From Massilia psychrophila (lineage in GTDB: Bacteria > Pseudomonadota > Gammaproteobacteria > Burkholderiales > Burkholderiaceae_D), in assembly GCF_002760665.1 (NCBI RefSeq), contig NZ_PDOB01000024.1:1-64000 (forward strand): 64,000 bases of DNA, read 5' to 3'. Under the pieces are notes generated by a model. That model did no database searches. It saw nothing but the letters and a program-made list of their open reading frames with translations, and was not told the DNA's origin. This document shows positions 17,632 to 26,006 of the stretch, one piece after another. The translations under genes were made by a program, and so were the position numbers. The first letter of the stretch is position 1. Every line of letters begins with the position of its first letter.

Positions 17632-19827
17632 TTAATGAATCGGGACGCTGTCGGCGACGATCTTCGGCGTCAGGAACACCAGCAGTTCCGTCTTCGACGT
17701 CTCGCGTCCGGTGGTCTTGAACAGGTAGCCGACCACTGGCAGGTCGCCCAGCAGCGGCACCTTGGTGTCGTTGTTGCGTTCTTGCTGCTGGTAGATCCCG
17801 CCCAGCACCACGGTGCCGCCGTTTTCGACCCGCACCTTGGTCTTGATGTGCTGGTTGTTGATGGCGAAACCGGCCGGTGTGATGTCTCCCTTCGAATCCT
17901 TGTTCACTTCCACTTCCAGTACGACGTTGCCATCGGGCGTGATCTGCGGCGTCACTTCCATGCGCAGGTTGGCCTTCTTGAAGGTGATCGAAGTGGCGCC
18001 GCTGCTGGTGGCGACCTGGTACGGCAGCTCGATGCCCTGCTCGATGATGGCGACCATCTTGTCTTCGGTCAGGATGCGTGGACTGGAAATGATCTTGCCC
18101 TTGCCGTCGGCTTCGAGGGCCGACAGTTCCAGGTTCAGGAAGCGGTTCGCCGCAGCCGAGAACAGGCTGAAGGCGAGCGTGGCCGGCGGGATGGTGCCGA
18201 TGGCGGCGGCCGGCAGGTTCAGGAACTGGGTGTTGTTGAACGAGTCGGCCGTGCCGGCTACCTGGCCGGTAGTCTGGCCGATGCCGGCCAGGTTACCGCC
18301 GACGGCAACGCGGTTGTTGCCGTTGACCTGGTAGCCAGAATCGCCGCCGCGCACGGTGCGCATGTCGTTAAAACCAAGCTTGGCGCCGAGGTTGCGGCTA
18401 AAGCTGTCGCTCGCCTCGACCAGCCGCGCTTCGATCAACACCTGCCTGGAGGCGACGTCGGTTTTAACAATCAGCTTGCGGATGTCTTCGATTTTCGAGG
18501 CGATGTCGGTGATGAACAGCTGGTTGGTACGCACATCGATGATGGCGCTGCCGCGCTTGGAGAGCACGCGGTTCTTGCTGTCGCCGCTGCCGCCGTCGAG
18601 GCCGGCCACGGTGCGGAACGATTCGGCCTTCTGGTAATTGAGCTGGAAAATTTCCGAGCGCAGCGGCTCGAGATCGGCGATCTGGGCGCGCTGCTCGAGT
18701 TCGAGCTTTTCCTTGGTCAGCATTTCTTCCTTGGGCGCGATCCACAGCACCGTGCCGTTCTTGCGCATGTCCAGGCCCTTGGCCTGCAGCACGACGTCGA
18801 GTGCCTGATCCCACGGCACTTCCTTCAGCCGCAACGTCAGGTTGCCGGTCACCGAATCGCTGGTGATGATGTTCAGACCCGAAATGTCGGCGATCGCCTG
18901 CAGGGCGGCGCGCACTTCGACGTTCTGGAAGTTGAACGACAGCTTTTCGCCACGGTAGCCCTGGGTACCCTGCGCCAGCTTGTTAGGGTCGTCGCGGATC
19001 GGCTTGACGTCGATCACCAGCTGGGTGTCGCTCTGGTAGACGGTCTGTTCCCACAGGCCGCGCGTCTCGATCGTCATGCGCACGTTGTCGCCTTGCGGAA
19101 CCGTCGTCACCAGCGCCACCGGGGTGCCGAAGTCGGTGACGTCGAGCCGGCGGCGCAGGGTCGGCGGCAGGCCGGTCTTCATGAAGTCGACCAGCACCTT
19201 GTTGCCGACCTGGCGCACGTCGACCGCCACCTGGCTGTTCGGCAGGTCGACGACGATGCGGCCTTCGCCGTTCGCGCCGCGCTTGAAATCCATGTCGCGC
19301 AGCAGTTGTCGCCCTGTGGGCGGCACTTGGCTCCCTGGCGTGGCGCTGGCCTGCGCCGGCAAGCCGGCGGCGTTGACCGCCTGCGCCACGCCGCCGGAAC
19401 CTTCCACCGTGACGATCACGGACTTGCCGTCGATCGCGGTGGCGTAGTTCAGCGGCCGCTTGAGATTCAACACCAGGCGCGTGCGTTCGCCCGCCTGCAC
19501 CACGTTGATGGAGCGCAGGTCGCCCTGGTTGATGTCCTGGGTATTCTTGCCAGTGGCGTTGACGGTGGCGCCGAAGTCGAGCGCGATACGGGTCGGGTTG
19601 GTGATCGAAAACCCGATCGGCAGCTTGGCCGGCGCGTGCTTCATGGCGATGTTGACCACCACGTTCGAGCCCTGCTGGTTGGCCGTGATCGATTCGATCG
19701 CGTTGTCCTGGGCCAGCGCCGCCGAACCGGCAAGCGCGAGCACCAGCGATGCGCCAAGGCCTACCAGCGGCCGAAGTACACTGAGCGGACCGAATAGGCC
19801 GGTACGGTTCATGTTGAATGCGATCAT
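17632..19827 (-). CDS. pilQ: Type IV pilus secretin PilQ
   Basis: A 731-residue outer-membrane secretin forming the pore for the type IV pilus. It has a signal peptide (ends about AALAQ, 40), two AMIN-type domains that bind peptidoglycan (about 45-150 and 185-290), an STN/N0 domain (about 315-390) and the C-terminal secretin domain (about 500-725) with the conserved VPLLGDLPVVGYLF segment. The ATG overlaps the pilP stop (ATGA), supporting a start at 19827. Confidence 0.97.
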   Translation of the reverse strand: MIAFNMNRTGLFGPLSVLRPLVGLGASLVLALAGSAALAQDNAIESITANQQGSNVVVNIAMKHAPAKLPIGFSITNPTRIALDFGATVNATGKNTQDINQGDLRSINVVQAGERTRLVLNLKRPLNYATAIDGKSVIVTVEGSGGVAQAVNAAGLPAQASATPGSQVPPTGRQLLRDMDFKRGANGEGRIVVDLPNSQVAVDVRQVGNKVLVDFMKTGLPPTLRRRLDVTDFGTPVALVTTVPQGDNVRMTIETRGLWEQTVYQSDTQLVIDVKPIRDDPNKLAQGTQGYRGEKLSFNFQNVEVRAALQAIADISGLNIITSDSVTGNLTLRLKEVPWDQALDVVLQAKGLDMRKNGTVLWIAPKEEMLTKEKLELEQRAQIADLEPLRSEIFQLNYQKAESFRTVAGLDGGSGDSKNRVLSKRGSAIIDVRTNQLFITDIASKIEDIRKLIVKTDVASRQVLIEARLVEASDSFSRNLGAKLGFNDMRTVRGGDSGYQVNGNNRVAVGGNLAGIGQTTGQVAGTADSFNNTQFLNLPAAAIGTIPPATLAFSLFSAAANRFLNLELSALEADGKGKIISSPRILTEDKMVAIIEQGIELPYQVATSSGATSITFKKANLRMEVTPQITPDGNVVLEVEVNKDSKGDITPAGFAINNQHIKTKVRVENGGTVVLGGIYQQQERNNDTKVPLLGDLPVVGYLFKTTGRETSKTELLVFLTPKIVADSVPIH

Positions 19828-20366
19828 TTCTTGCTCTCCTTACTTTCTTGCAACTCCAGCTTCGACAAGCGCTCGACCCATTCGCCGCCGGCATCTTGAA
19901 CCACTTCCTTGATATTGACCGCCGTCTCGCTGACACCGGTCACCAGCCCGTAGTTCTGGCCGATCCGCTGGCCTGTCCTGACCTGGTGCAACGCGCGGTC
20001 AACCTGCAGCAGCGAATAATTGATACCCGCTTTCTGGATCACCCCGACCATCATGAAAGTGTCGAGCGGGAAGTTCTCCAGCGGCTCCTTGCGGCGGTCC
20101 ATGTCCGGCTTGAACTTGTTATCGCTCTTCTCGGCCACGCGCGCCAGCTCGGCGAGCAGCTTGTTGGGGCTGAACGGATCGATCTGTTCGCGCGCCGCAT
20201 AGGCAAATGGGATGAAGGTTTTCGGCTCGGCGATCGGCACCACCGATACGCGCGTGTCCTTCTTGACCTGCGCCATCCAGTCCTGGACTTCTTTGACGTC
20301 GCTGGCGCTGCAACCGGCCAGCAGGATTGCCGTCAGCGCCGTAGCGCCGCTGCGAAGAATCGTCAT
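19824..20366 (-). CDS. pilP: Type IV pilus assembly lipoprotein PilP
   Basis: A 180-residue lipoprotein with lipobox LAGC (Cys19). PilP connects the inner-membrane PilN-PilO pair to PilQ. The C-terminal part (about 90-170) has the beta-sandwich features MMVGVIQKAGINYSLLQ and TGQRIGQNYG. The same frame is open far upstream, but MTILRSG directly precedes the signal peptide, and its ATG overlaps the pilO stop as ATGA. The stop overlaps pilQ in the same way. Confidence 0.95.
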   Translation of the reverse strand: MTILRSGATALTAILLAGCSASDVKEVQDWMAQVKKDTRVSVVPIAEPKTFIPFAYAAREQIDPFSPNKLLAELARVAEKSDNKFKPDMDRRKEPLENFPLDTFMMVGVIQKAGINYSLLQVDRALHQVRTGQRIGQNYGLVTGVSETAVNIKEVVQDAGGEWVERLSKLELQESKESKK

Positions 20367-21034
20367 TGGGCAGCTTTCTTGGCCAGCTTTTGCTTGTCGG
20401 CGCGCGCCTTGCGCTGCGCGGCGGCCTCGTCCGGATCGAGGTAGCGGAACGTTTTTGCGACGGCGTCGAGCATCAGCACGCCGTCCTTGCCCGCCGTCAG
20501 CGACATGTTGTTGAGCGTGACAATGCGCTGCAGGTTGGCCATGTCGGCGGCGAAAGCGCCGATGTCGTGGTAGCTGCCGCTGACCTTGATGTCGATCGCC
20601 TGCTCGGCGTAGTAATCGCGCACCATCACGTTGCCTGGCTTGAACAGCTCGAACTGCAGGCCGCGACCGAGGCCGGCCTGGTTGATGTCGGTCAGCAGCG
20701 CGGCCATTTCGGCCTTGCTCGGCAGCTGCTTTTGCAGCCGCTCGACATATTGGTCCACTTGCGCCTTTTGAACCTGCAACGCCTCGAGGTTGATCGCCTG
20801 CGCCATCTTGATCGTGTACGCTTCGCGCAAGTTCATTTCCTGCTGCGCCAGCGCGTCGTGTTCTTCGAACTGGCTGCTCCAGTAGCCGACCCAGCCGAGC
20901 GCGATGACGGCGGCCATCGCGCCGGCGGCGCACAGCACGCGCGGCGCCAGCGGCCACAGGCCCGGATGGCGCCCGGCGAGGCCCTGGAACTGGCCCGACA
21001 GCTGCGCGCCGAGTTCTTTCAGATTGATGTCCAT
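20363..21034 (-). CDS. pilO: Type IV pilus inner-membrane protein PilO
   Basis: A 223-residue protein with a short cytoplasmic N-terminus, one transmembrane helix (about 32-52), a coiled coil (about 55-105) and a periplasmic ferredoxin-like domain. It pairs with PilN in the alignment complex linking PilM to PilP and PilQ. It ends in a basic tail (RKARADKQKLAKKAAQ). It follows pilN by 16 bp and overlaps pilP by 4. Confidence 0.95.
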   Translation of the reverse strand: MDINLKELGAQLSGQFQGLAGRHPGLWPLAPRVLCAAGAMAAVIALGWVGYWSSQFEEHDALAQQEMNLREAYTIKMAQAINLEALQVQKAQVDQYVERLQKQLPSKAEMAALLTDINQAGLGRGLQFELFKPGNVMVRDYYAEQAIDIKVSGSYHDIGAFAADMANLQRIVTLNNMSLTAGKDGVLMLDAVAKTFRYLDPDEAAAQRKARADKQKLAKKAAQ

Positions 21035-21050
21035 GGAGGTCCGATCGGCG

Positions 21051-21653
21051 TTACTTGGAGCTGGCGCCAGGAGCGTCGGTCGCGACCTGGATGTCGCGCG
21101 GGCGCTTGATTGCGACCGCCAGCGTGAATTCGACCACTTTCCTGCCCGTCTTGCTCTGGGCCAGCGGCACCGCCCGCACTTCGGTCAGCTCGGGCCGTTC
21201 CAGCCATGGTGAGGCGCCGCCGAGGTTGCGCAGCAGTTCGGCGACCCGCTCCTGCGACTGCGCCAAGCCGGACAGGGTGACACGCTGGCCATCCTGCTTG
21301 AACCCCTTCAGGTAGACGCCGGACGGCGCCTGCTTGACCAGTTCGTCGAGCAGGTAGACCGGCTGGTTGCGGTCGCCCTGCAGGTCCTCGACTGCCTGCT
21401 GGCGCGCTTTCAACGCTTCGATCTCCTGCTTCAAGGTAGCGATCGCGGCGATTTTTTTGTCCAGTTCGGCGTTGGCGTTTTTCAGCACCAGGTTGCGTTC
21501 GTTCTGGATCGAGATGCGGCTGGCGTTGTAGCCGCCAACGACCAGCACGACCGCCACGCCGAGGATGCCGCCCAGCGCCAGCAGCGCGGCGAAGGCGTTC
21601 CGCTTGAGCTTGCGCTTGGCTTCCCGGTGCGGGAGAAGATTAATCCTGATCAT
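21051..21653 (-). CDS. pilN: Type IV pilus inner-membrane protein PilN
   Basis: A 200-residue bitopic protein with the conserved N-terminus MIRINLLPHRE, whose INLLP motif binds the PilM cleft. One transmembrane helix (about 22-42), a coiled coil and a periplasmic domain follow. The start codon shares a base with the pilM stop (TGATG), so pilM and pilN are translationally coupled. Confidence 0.96.
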   Translation of the reverse strand: MIRINLLPHREAKRKLKRNAFAALLALGGILGVAVVLVVGGYNASRISIQNERNLVLKNANAELDKKIAAIATLKQEIEALKARQQAVEDLQGDRNQPVYLLDELVKQAPSGVYLKGFKQDGQRVTLSGLAQSQERVAELLRNLGGASPWLERPELTEVRAVPLAQSKTGRKVVEFTLAVAIKRPRDIQVATDAPGASSK

Positions 21654-22726
21654 CAGCCAAATCTCCTCAGCGCCAGGCCACAGGCGACCAGGTAAGCCGG
21701 CGCCTCGGCGCGCAACTGCGATTCGCGCACCTCGGGTCCAAGCTGCATGCCCTTGAACGGTGACACCACGGCGGTGGAAATTTTGGTGCGGTTGGCGATC
21801 ATGTCGAGCAGGCCGGGAATTAGCGCACAGCCGCCGGCCAAAAACAGCTGGTCGACGCGGGTGTACGGCGTCGACGTGTAGAAAAACTGGATTGCCCGGG
21901 TTACTTCCAGCGCGGCGTTTTCGAGGAAGGGGTTGAGCAGTTCGGCCTGGTAGTTTTCCGGCAGCTCGCCAGCTTTTTTCTTGGCGTCGGCCTCCTCGAA
22001 CGACAGGCCGTAGGCGCGCACGATGTCTTGCGTGAGCTGGTTGCCGCCGAACGAATGCTCGCGCTCGTAGAGCGTTTCGCCGCCGGTCATCACCGAAATA
22101 TGGGTGACCTGCGCGCCGATCTGGAACAAGGCGATGATCTGGTCCTGCCCGCCCGGCATCTGGTCGGTGATTCTTTCGAGCCCGGCGCGCGCGGCGTAGG
22201 AATCGATGTCCATCACCACCGCCGTCAGGCCGGCCGCTTCGGCGATGGCGACGCGGTCCTCGACTTTTTCCTTGCGCGCCGCTGCCAGCATGACGTCGAT
22301 GTCGTCGGGCGAGTTGGCAGCCATGCCGAGCACGTCGAAGTCGAGGCTGACCTCATCGAGGGCGAACGGGATGTACTGGCTGGCCTCGGATTCGACCTGC
22401 ACCTCGAGCTGGTCTTCCGTCAGCCCGGCCGGCAAGATGATTTTCTTGGTGATCACCGACGCCGGCGGCATGCCCAGCGCGACCAGCCTGACGCGGGTAC
22501 CGCTCTTCTTCCAGACCCGGCGCACCGCTTCCGACACTTGCTCGATGTTTTCGATATTGCCGTCGACGACGGCGCCGCGCGGCAGCGGTTCGGAGGCATA
22601 GCGCTCGAGACGCAGCACATTTTTGCCGCCGTCGGCCAGCTCGACCAGGCGCACGCCGGATGTGCTGATGTCCAGGCCCAGCAAAGGGGGACTGGATGGC
22701 CCGAACAAGGAACCTAGATTGACCAT
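21653..22726 (-). CDS. pilM: Type IV pilus actin-like ATPase PilM
   Basis: A 357-residue cytosolic actin-like ATPase that docks the pilus motor to PilN. It has the actin/FtsA-type ATP motif LLGLDISTSGVRLVEL near the N-terminus and LFLAGGCALIPGL near the C-terminus. The start MVNLGSLFG at 22726 was chosen over an upstream GTG at 22744, because GAGGAG lies 8 bp before it and MVNLGSLF is the usual start. It is the first gene of the pilMNOPQ operon and is divergent from mrcA, as in many proteobacteria. Confidence 0.96.
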   Translation of the reverse strand: MVNLGSLFGPSSPPLLGLDISTSGVRLVELADGGKNVLRLERYASEPLPRGAVVDGNIENIEQVSEAVRRVWKKSGTRVRLVALGMPPASVITKKIILPAGLTEDQLEVQVESEASQYIPFALDEVSLDFDVLGMAANSPDDIDVMLAAARKEKVEDRVAIAEAAGLTAVVMDIDSYAARAGLERITDQMPGGQDQIIALFQIGAQVTHISVMTGGETLYEREHSFGGNQLTQDIVRAYGLSFEEADAKKKAGELPENYQAELLNPFLENAALEVTRAIQFFYTSTPYTRVDQLFLAGGCALIPGLLDMIANRTKISTAVVSPFKGMQLGPEVRESQLRAEAPAYLVACGLALRRFG

Positions 22727-23016
22727 CACGCGCGTGCTCCTCACCTACCTGGATCGTTACTTACGTTGCAAAAGTTTCTGTGCAGAACGAATAATGAAAA
22801 CGCCCGCAGACGGGTATCTTGTTATAAAACCGTTATTTAGATCAGACATATAAGGCAATACATTAAATCGTAGCAACAAGCATCCAAGCCGTAAAGATAT
22901 TTCTACGCTGGAATATTGTAGAGTTGGGCGGATTTGCGACACTCTGTGAACCGCGTGACATCTAAGTTGTCGGCGGGGTCACAGCGATCTTGAACCGGGA
23001 CCTCAACCGAGTCGGG

Positions 23017-23044
23017 TTGCGTGGTAAAGGGCGTGCTTTATAAT
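23017..23044 (+). promoter_or_regulatory. Strong sigma-70 promoter of mrcA
   Basis: TTGCGT (23017-23022), a 16-bp spacer and consensus TATAAT (23039-23044). Transcription should begin near 23051. The -10 box covers the ATG at 23043, so that codon is not in the mRNA, and the usable start is ATG 23079. The rest of the 350-bp pilM-mrcA gap holds no gene that I can see, only a small CCCG/CGGG hairpin near 22805. Confidence 0.85.
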
Positions 23045-23078
23045 GAGGCGCATCAATATAGCGAAAGATTCGACCCGC

Positions 23079-25430
23079 ATGAAATCTTCGACAACGGACA
23101 GCAAGCAATCCCCTCCCCGGCCAGGCAAGCCCAAGAACACGCCCAAGCGTGTGCTGCTGACCCTGCTCGGCATTTTGGCCGGCACCGCGCTGGCCGGCGT
23201 GCTGGTGGTGGTGTTCGCGCTGGCCATGGCGTACCCGAACCTGCCGGCGCTCGACACGCTGACCGACTACCGGCCCAAGATGCCGCTGCGAATTTTTTCG
23301 TCGGACGGCGTGCTGATCGGCGAATTCGGCGAAGAGCGCCGCACCCTGGTGCGCATCAACGATATTCCGGACGTCATGAAGAAGGCCGTGCTGTCGATCG
23401 AAGACGCCGGCTTCTATCAGCACGGCGGGGTCGACTACCTCGGCATCTTGCGCGCGGCGCTGCACAACGCCAGCGGCGGCGCGCGCCAGGGCGCTTCCAC
23501 CATCACCCAGCAGGTGGCGCGCAATTTCTTTCTGTCGTCCGAACAGACATTGAAGCGCAAGGCCTATGAAGTGCTGCTGGCCTGGAAAATCGAGAAGAAC
23601 CTCACCAAAGACCAGATCCTCGAGGTCTACATGAACCAGATTTACCTCGGCCAGCGCGCGTTCGGCTTTTCGTCGGCGGCGCAGATTTACTTCGGCAAGA
23701 ACCTGAAAGACATCAGCATCGCCGAGGCGGCAATGCTGGCCGGCCTGCCGAAGGCGCCGTCGGCCTACAATCCGGTGGTCAACCCGAAACGGGCGCGTAC
23801 TCGCCAGCAGTACATCCTGATCCGCATGCACACACTGGGCTACCTCACCGACGCCCAGTTCGAAGCGGCTAAAATCGAGCCGCTCAAGATCAAGACCGAC
23901 AGCGGCGAATTCGGCGTGCACGCCGAGTACGTCGCCGAGATGGCGCGCCAGCTGGTGTACGAGCAATTCAAGGAAGAGACCTACACGCGTGGCCTGAATG
24001 TCTTCACCACGGTGACCAAGGCCGACCAGGACGCCGCCTACCTGGCGCTGCGGCGCGGCGTGATGGAGTACGAGAAGCGCCATGCCTACCGCGGCCCTGA
24101 ATCGTACATCGACATCCCGACGACCAAGGAAGAAGCCGACGAGGCGATCGAAACCGAGCTGGCCGAGCATACCGACAGCGACGACATCATCGCCGCGATG
24201 GTGCTGCGCGCCAGCCCGACCGGCATCACGGCGGTGACGGCGTCGGGCGAGGAGATCAAGATCAGCGGCGCCGGCCTGACTTTTGCAAAGGAGTGGCTCA
24301 CTGAAAAGGCGGCGCCGACCAAGCGCGTCAAGCGCGGCGCCGTAATCCGCGTCACGCAGGAAGGCGGCACCACCTGGAGCGTGACACAGATGCCGCAGAT
24401 CGAGTCGGCTTTCGTCGCCGCCGACACCACCGACGGCGCAATCCGCGCGCTGGTTGGCGGCTTCGACTACAACCGCAACAAGTTCAACCACGTCACGCAA
24501 GCGTGGCGCCAGCCGGGCTCCTCGTTCAAGCCGTTCATCTATTCGGCCTCGCTCGAGCGCGGGCTGTCGCCGGCCACCCTCATCAACGACGCGCCGATCA
24601 GTTTTGATGCCGGCCAGACCGGCGGCCAAGCGTGGGAGCCGAAGAACTACGACGCCAAGTACGACGGTCCGATGACGATGCGGCGCGGCCTGACCAAGTC
24701 GAAGAACATGATTTCGATCCGCATCCTCAACAAGATCGGCGCCAAGTACGGCCAGGAATACGTCACCCGCTTCGGCTTCGACGCCGACAAGAACCCGCCA
24801 TACCTGACACTGGCGCTCGGTGCCGGCGCGACCACGCCGCTGCAGTTGGCCGGCGCCTACGCGGTGTTCGCCAACGGCGGCTACCGCGTCAGCCCGTACC
24901 TGATTTCGAAGGTCACCGACTCCGACGGCAAGGTGCTGTCGCAGGCCAATCCGGACAAGGCCGGCGTCGAGGCCAACCGCGTCATCGACGAGCGCAATGC
25001 CTTCCTGGTCGACAGCATGCTCAAAGACGTGGTGCGCTTTGGCACCGCGACCAAGGCGCTGGTGCTCAAGCGCCCCGACATCTCCGGCAAGACCGGCACC
25101 ACCAACGATTCGATCGACGCCTGGTTCGCCGGCTATTCCTCGAAGCTGGTGGGCATCGCCTGGATCGGCTACGACCAGCCGAAAAACCTGGGCAACAAGG
25201 AAACCGGCGGCGGCCTGGCCCTGCCGATCTGGATCGGCTACATGCAAAAGGCGTTGAAAAACTACCCGGTGGAAGAGCGGGTGGTACCGTCCGGCCTGGT
25301 GCAAGTGGGAGAAGAGTATTACTACGCCGAGAATCCGCCGGGAACCGGGGTGACGAGCCTGGACGTCGGCACGCGCGGCACCCCGGCCGAGGAGAAGCAG
25401 AAGGATGCGGTCAAGAACGAGTTGTTTTAA
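23079..25430 (+). CDS. mrcA: Penicillin-binding protein 1A (bifunctional transglycosylase / transpeptidase)
   Basis: A 783-residue class A PBP that polymerises and cross-links peptidoglycan. It has a short cytoplasmic Lys/Pro-rich tail and one transmembrane helix (about 25-48). The glycosyltransferase domain has the catalytic Glu of SIEDAGFYQHGG (about residue 108) and the GASTITQQ motif. The transpeptidase domain has SSFK (active-site Ser), SKN and KTGTT. The frame is open 12 codons upstream to ATG 23043, but that ATG lies inside the -10 promoter box, so 23079 is preferred. It is divergent from pilM, a conserved arrangement. Confidence 0.95.
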   Translation: MKSSTTDSKQSPPRPGKPKNTPKRVLLTLLGILAGTALAGVLVVVFALAMAYPNLPALDTLTDYRPKMPLRIFSSDGVLIGEFGEERRTLVRINDIPDVMKKAVLSIEDAGFYQHGGVDYLGILRAALHNASGGARQGASTITQQVARNFFLSSEQTLKRKAYEVLLAWKIEKNLTKDQILEVYMNQIYLGQRAFGFSSAAQIYFGKNLKDISIAEAAMLAGLPKAPSAYNPVVNPKRARTRQQYILIRMHTLGYLTDAQFEAAKIEPLKIKTDSGEFGVHAEYVAEMARQLVYEQFKEETYTRGLNVFTTVTKADQDAAYLALRRGVMEYEKRHAYRGPESYIDIPTTKEEADEAIETELAEHTDSDDIIAAMVLRASPTGITAVTASGEEIKISGAGLTFAKEWLTEKAAPTKRVKRGAVIRVTQEGGTTWSVTQMPQIESAFVAADTTDGAIRALVGGFDYNRNKFNHVTQAWRQPGSSFKPFIYSASLERGLSPATLINDAPISFDAGQTGGQAWEPKNYDAKYDGPMTMRRGLTKSKNMISIRILNKIGAKYGQEYVTRFGFDADKNPPYLTLALGAGATTPLQLAGAYAVFANGGYRVSPYLISKVTDSDGKVLSQANPDKAGVEANRVIDERNAFLVDSMLKDVVRFGTATKALVLKRPDISGKTGTTNDSIDAWFAGYSSKLVGIAWIGYDQPKNLGNKETGGGLALPIWIGYMQKALKNYPVEERVVPSGLVQVGEEYYYAENPPGTGVTSLDVGTRGTPAEEKQKDAVKNELF

Positions 25431-25459
25431 CCGCTCACTGCAAAACCGTCGCGCCCAGC

Positions 25460-25786
25460 TTAGAGGGTGACCTCCGCCCCACCCTGCGCGCCGGCCAGCA
25501 GCGACAGCGCGGCAAACAATTCCGAGCCGTCGCGCGTGTTGATCCACTGCTCGCCGACCCGCTTGTAATGAAAACCGCCCGACTTGGCCGCCACCCACAG
25601 CTCCTGCATCGGGGCCTGGCTGTTGACGATGATCTTGCTGCCGTTGTCGATGAATTCAATCTCGAGCACGTTGCCGCTGCGCTTGCACTCGACGTCGAGC
25701 ACGTCCTCGTCATTTAAGCGGTCAAGCGCCGCTTCGATCGTCGTGAGGGTCGACTCGGCCAGGCCGAGAAATTCTGTTTCGCTCAT
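25460..25786 (-). CDS. cyaY: Iron-sulfur cluster assembly protein CyaY (bacterial frataxin)
   Basis: A 108-residue frataxin homologue, an iron-binding modulator of Fe-S cluster assembly. It has the acidic N-terminal helix ESTLTTIEAALDRLNDEDVLDVEC and the conserved strands NGSKIIVNSQAPMQELWVAAKSGGFHY. Two adjacent ATG codons (25786 and 25789) share the same GGAG; MSETEF was chosen as the family-like start, so one extra Met is possible. It is divergent from lptM-lysA, the usual arrangement. Confidence 0.94.
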   Translation of the reverse strand: MSETEFLGLAESTLTTIEAALDRLNDEDVLDVECKRSGNVLEIEFIDNGSKIIVNSQAPMQELWVAAKSGGFHYKRVGEQWINTRDGSELFAALSLLAGAQGGAEVTL

Positions 25787-25828
25787 CATGCTACACTCCA
25801 AAGTCTTAATCCAACCGTGATTCTAATC

Positions 25829-25996
25829 GTGAAGTCATCCCTTGCGCTCATTATCGGCGCCGCCGCGCTGTTGGCAGGCTGCGGCCAGCCCGGCCCGCTG
25901 TTCATGCCGAAGCCCCCCCAATCGGCTGCCGCGCCGGCTGCGCCACCCGCGATACCAGTGATCCCGCCTTCTTCCCCACCATCCTCGCAACAATAA
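25829..25996 (+). CDS. lptM: LptM-type small lipoprotein (LPS translocon maturation factor)
   Basis: A GTG start opens a 55-residue frame reading VKSSLALIIGAAALLAGC, then GQPGPLFMP and a Pro/Ala/Ser-rich tail. The lipobox LAGC (Cys18) followed by G-Q-x-G-P-L-x-x-P is the hallmark of the YifL/LptM family, which in E. coli helps LptD mature with its correct disulfides. The position between cyaY and lysA is also the classic one. An in-frame GTG at 25817 would add four residues. It ends 10 bp before lysA, so the two are probably co-transcribed. Confidence 0.88.
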   Translation: MKSSLALIIGAAALLAGCGQPGPLFMPKPPQSAAAPAAPPAIPVIPPSSPPSSQQ

Positions 25997-26006
25997 ACAC
26001 GAAAAC

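Noticed and set aside
17428-19797. 789-codon plus-strand frame opposite pilQ
   Set aside because: Antisense of PilQ; the protein has no hydrophobic core or motif and is rich in Arg, His and Asp as expected from GC-skewed codon complements.
23043-23078. Upstream ATG for mrcA
   Set aside because: It lies in the -10 box of the promoter and would not be in the transcript.
22962-25598. 878-codon minus-strand frame opposite mrcA
   Set aside because: Shadow of PBP1A, whose catalytic motifs are all present on the plus strand.
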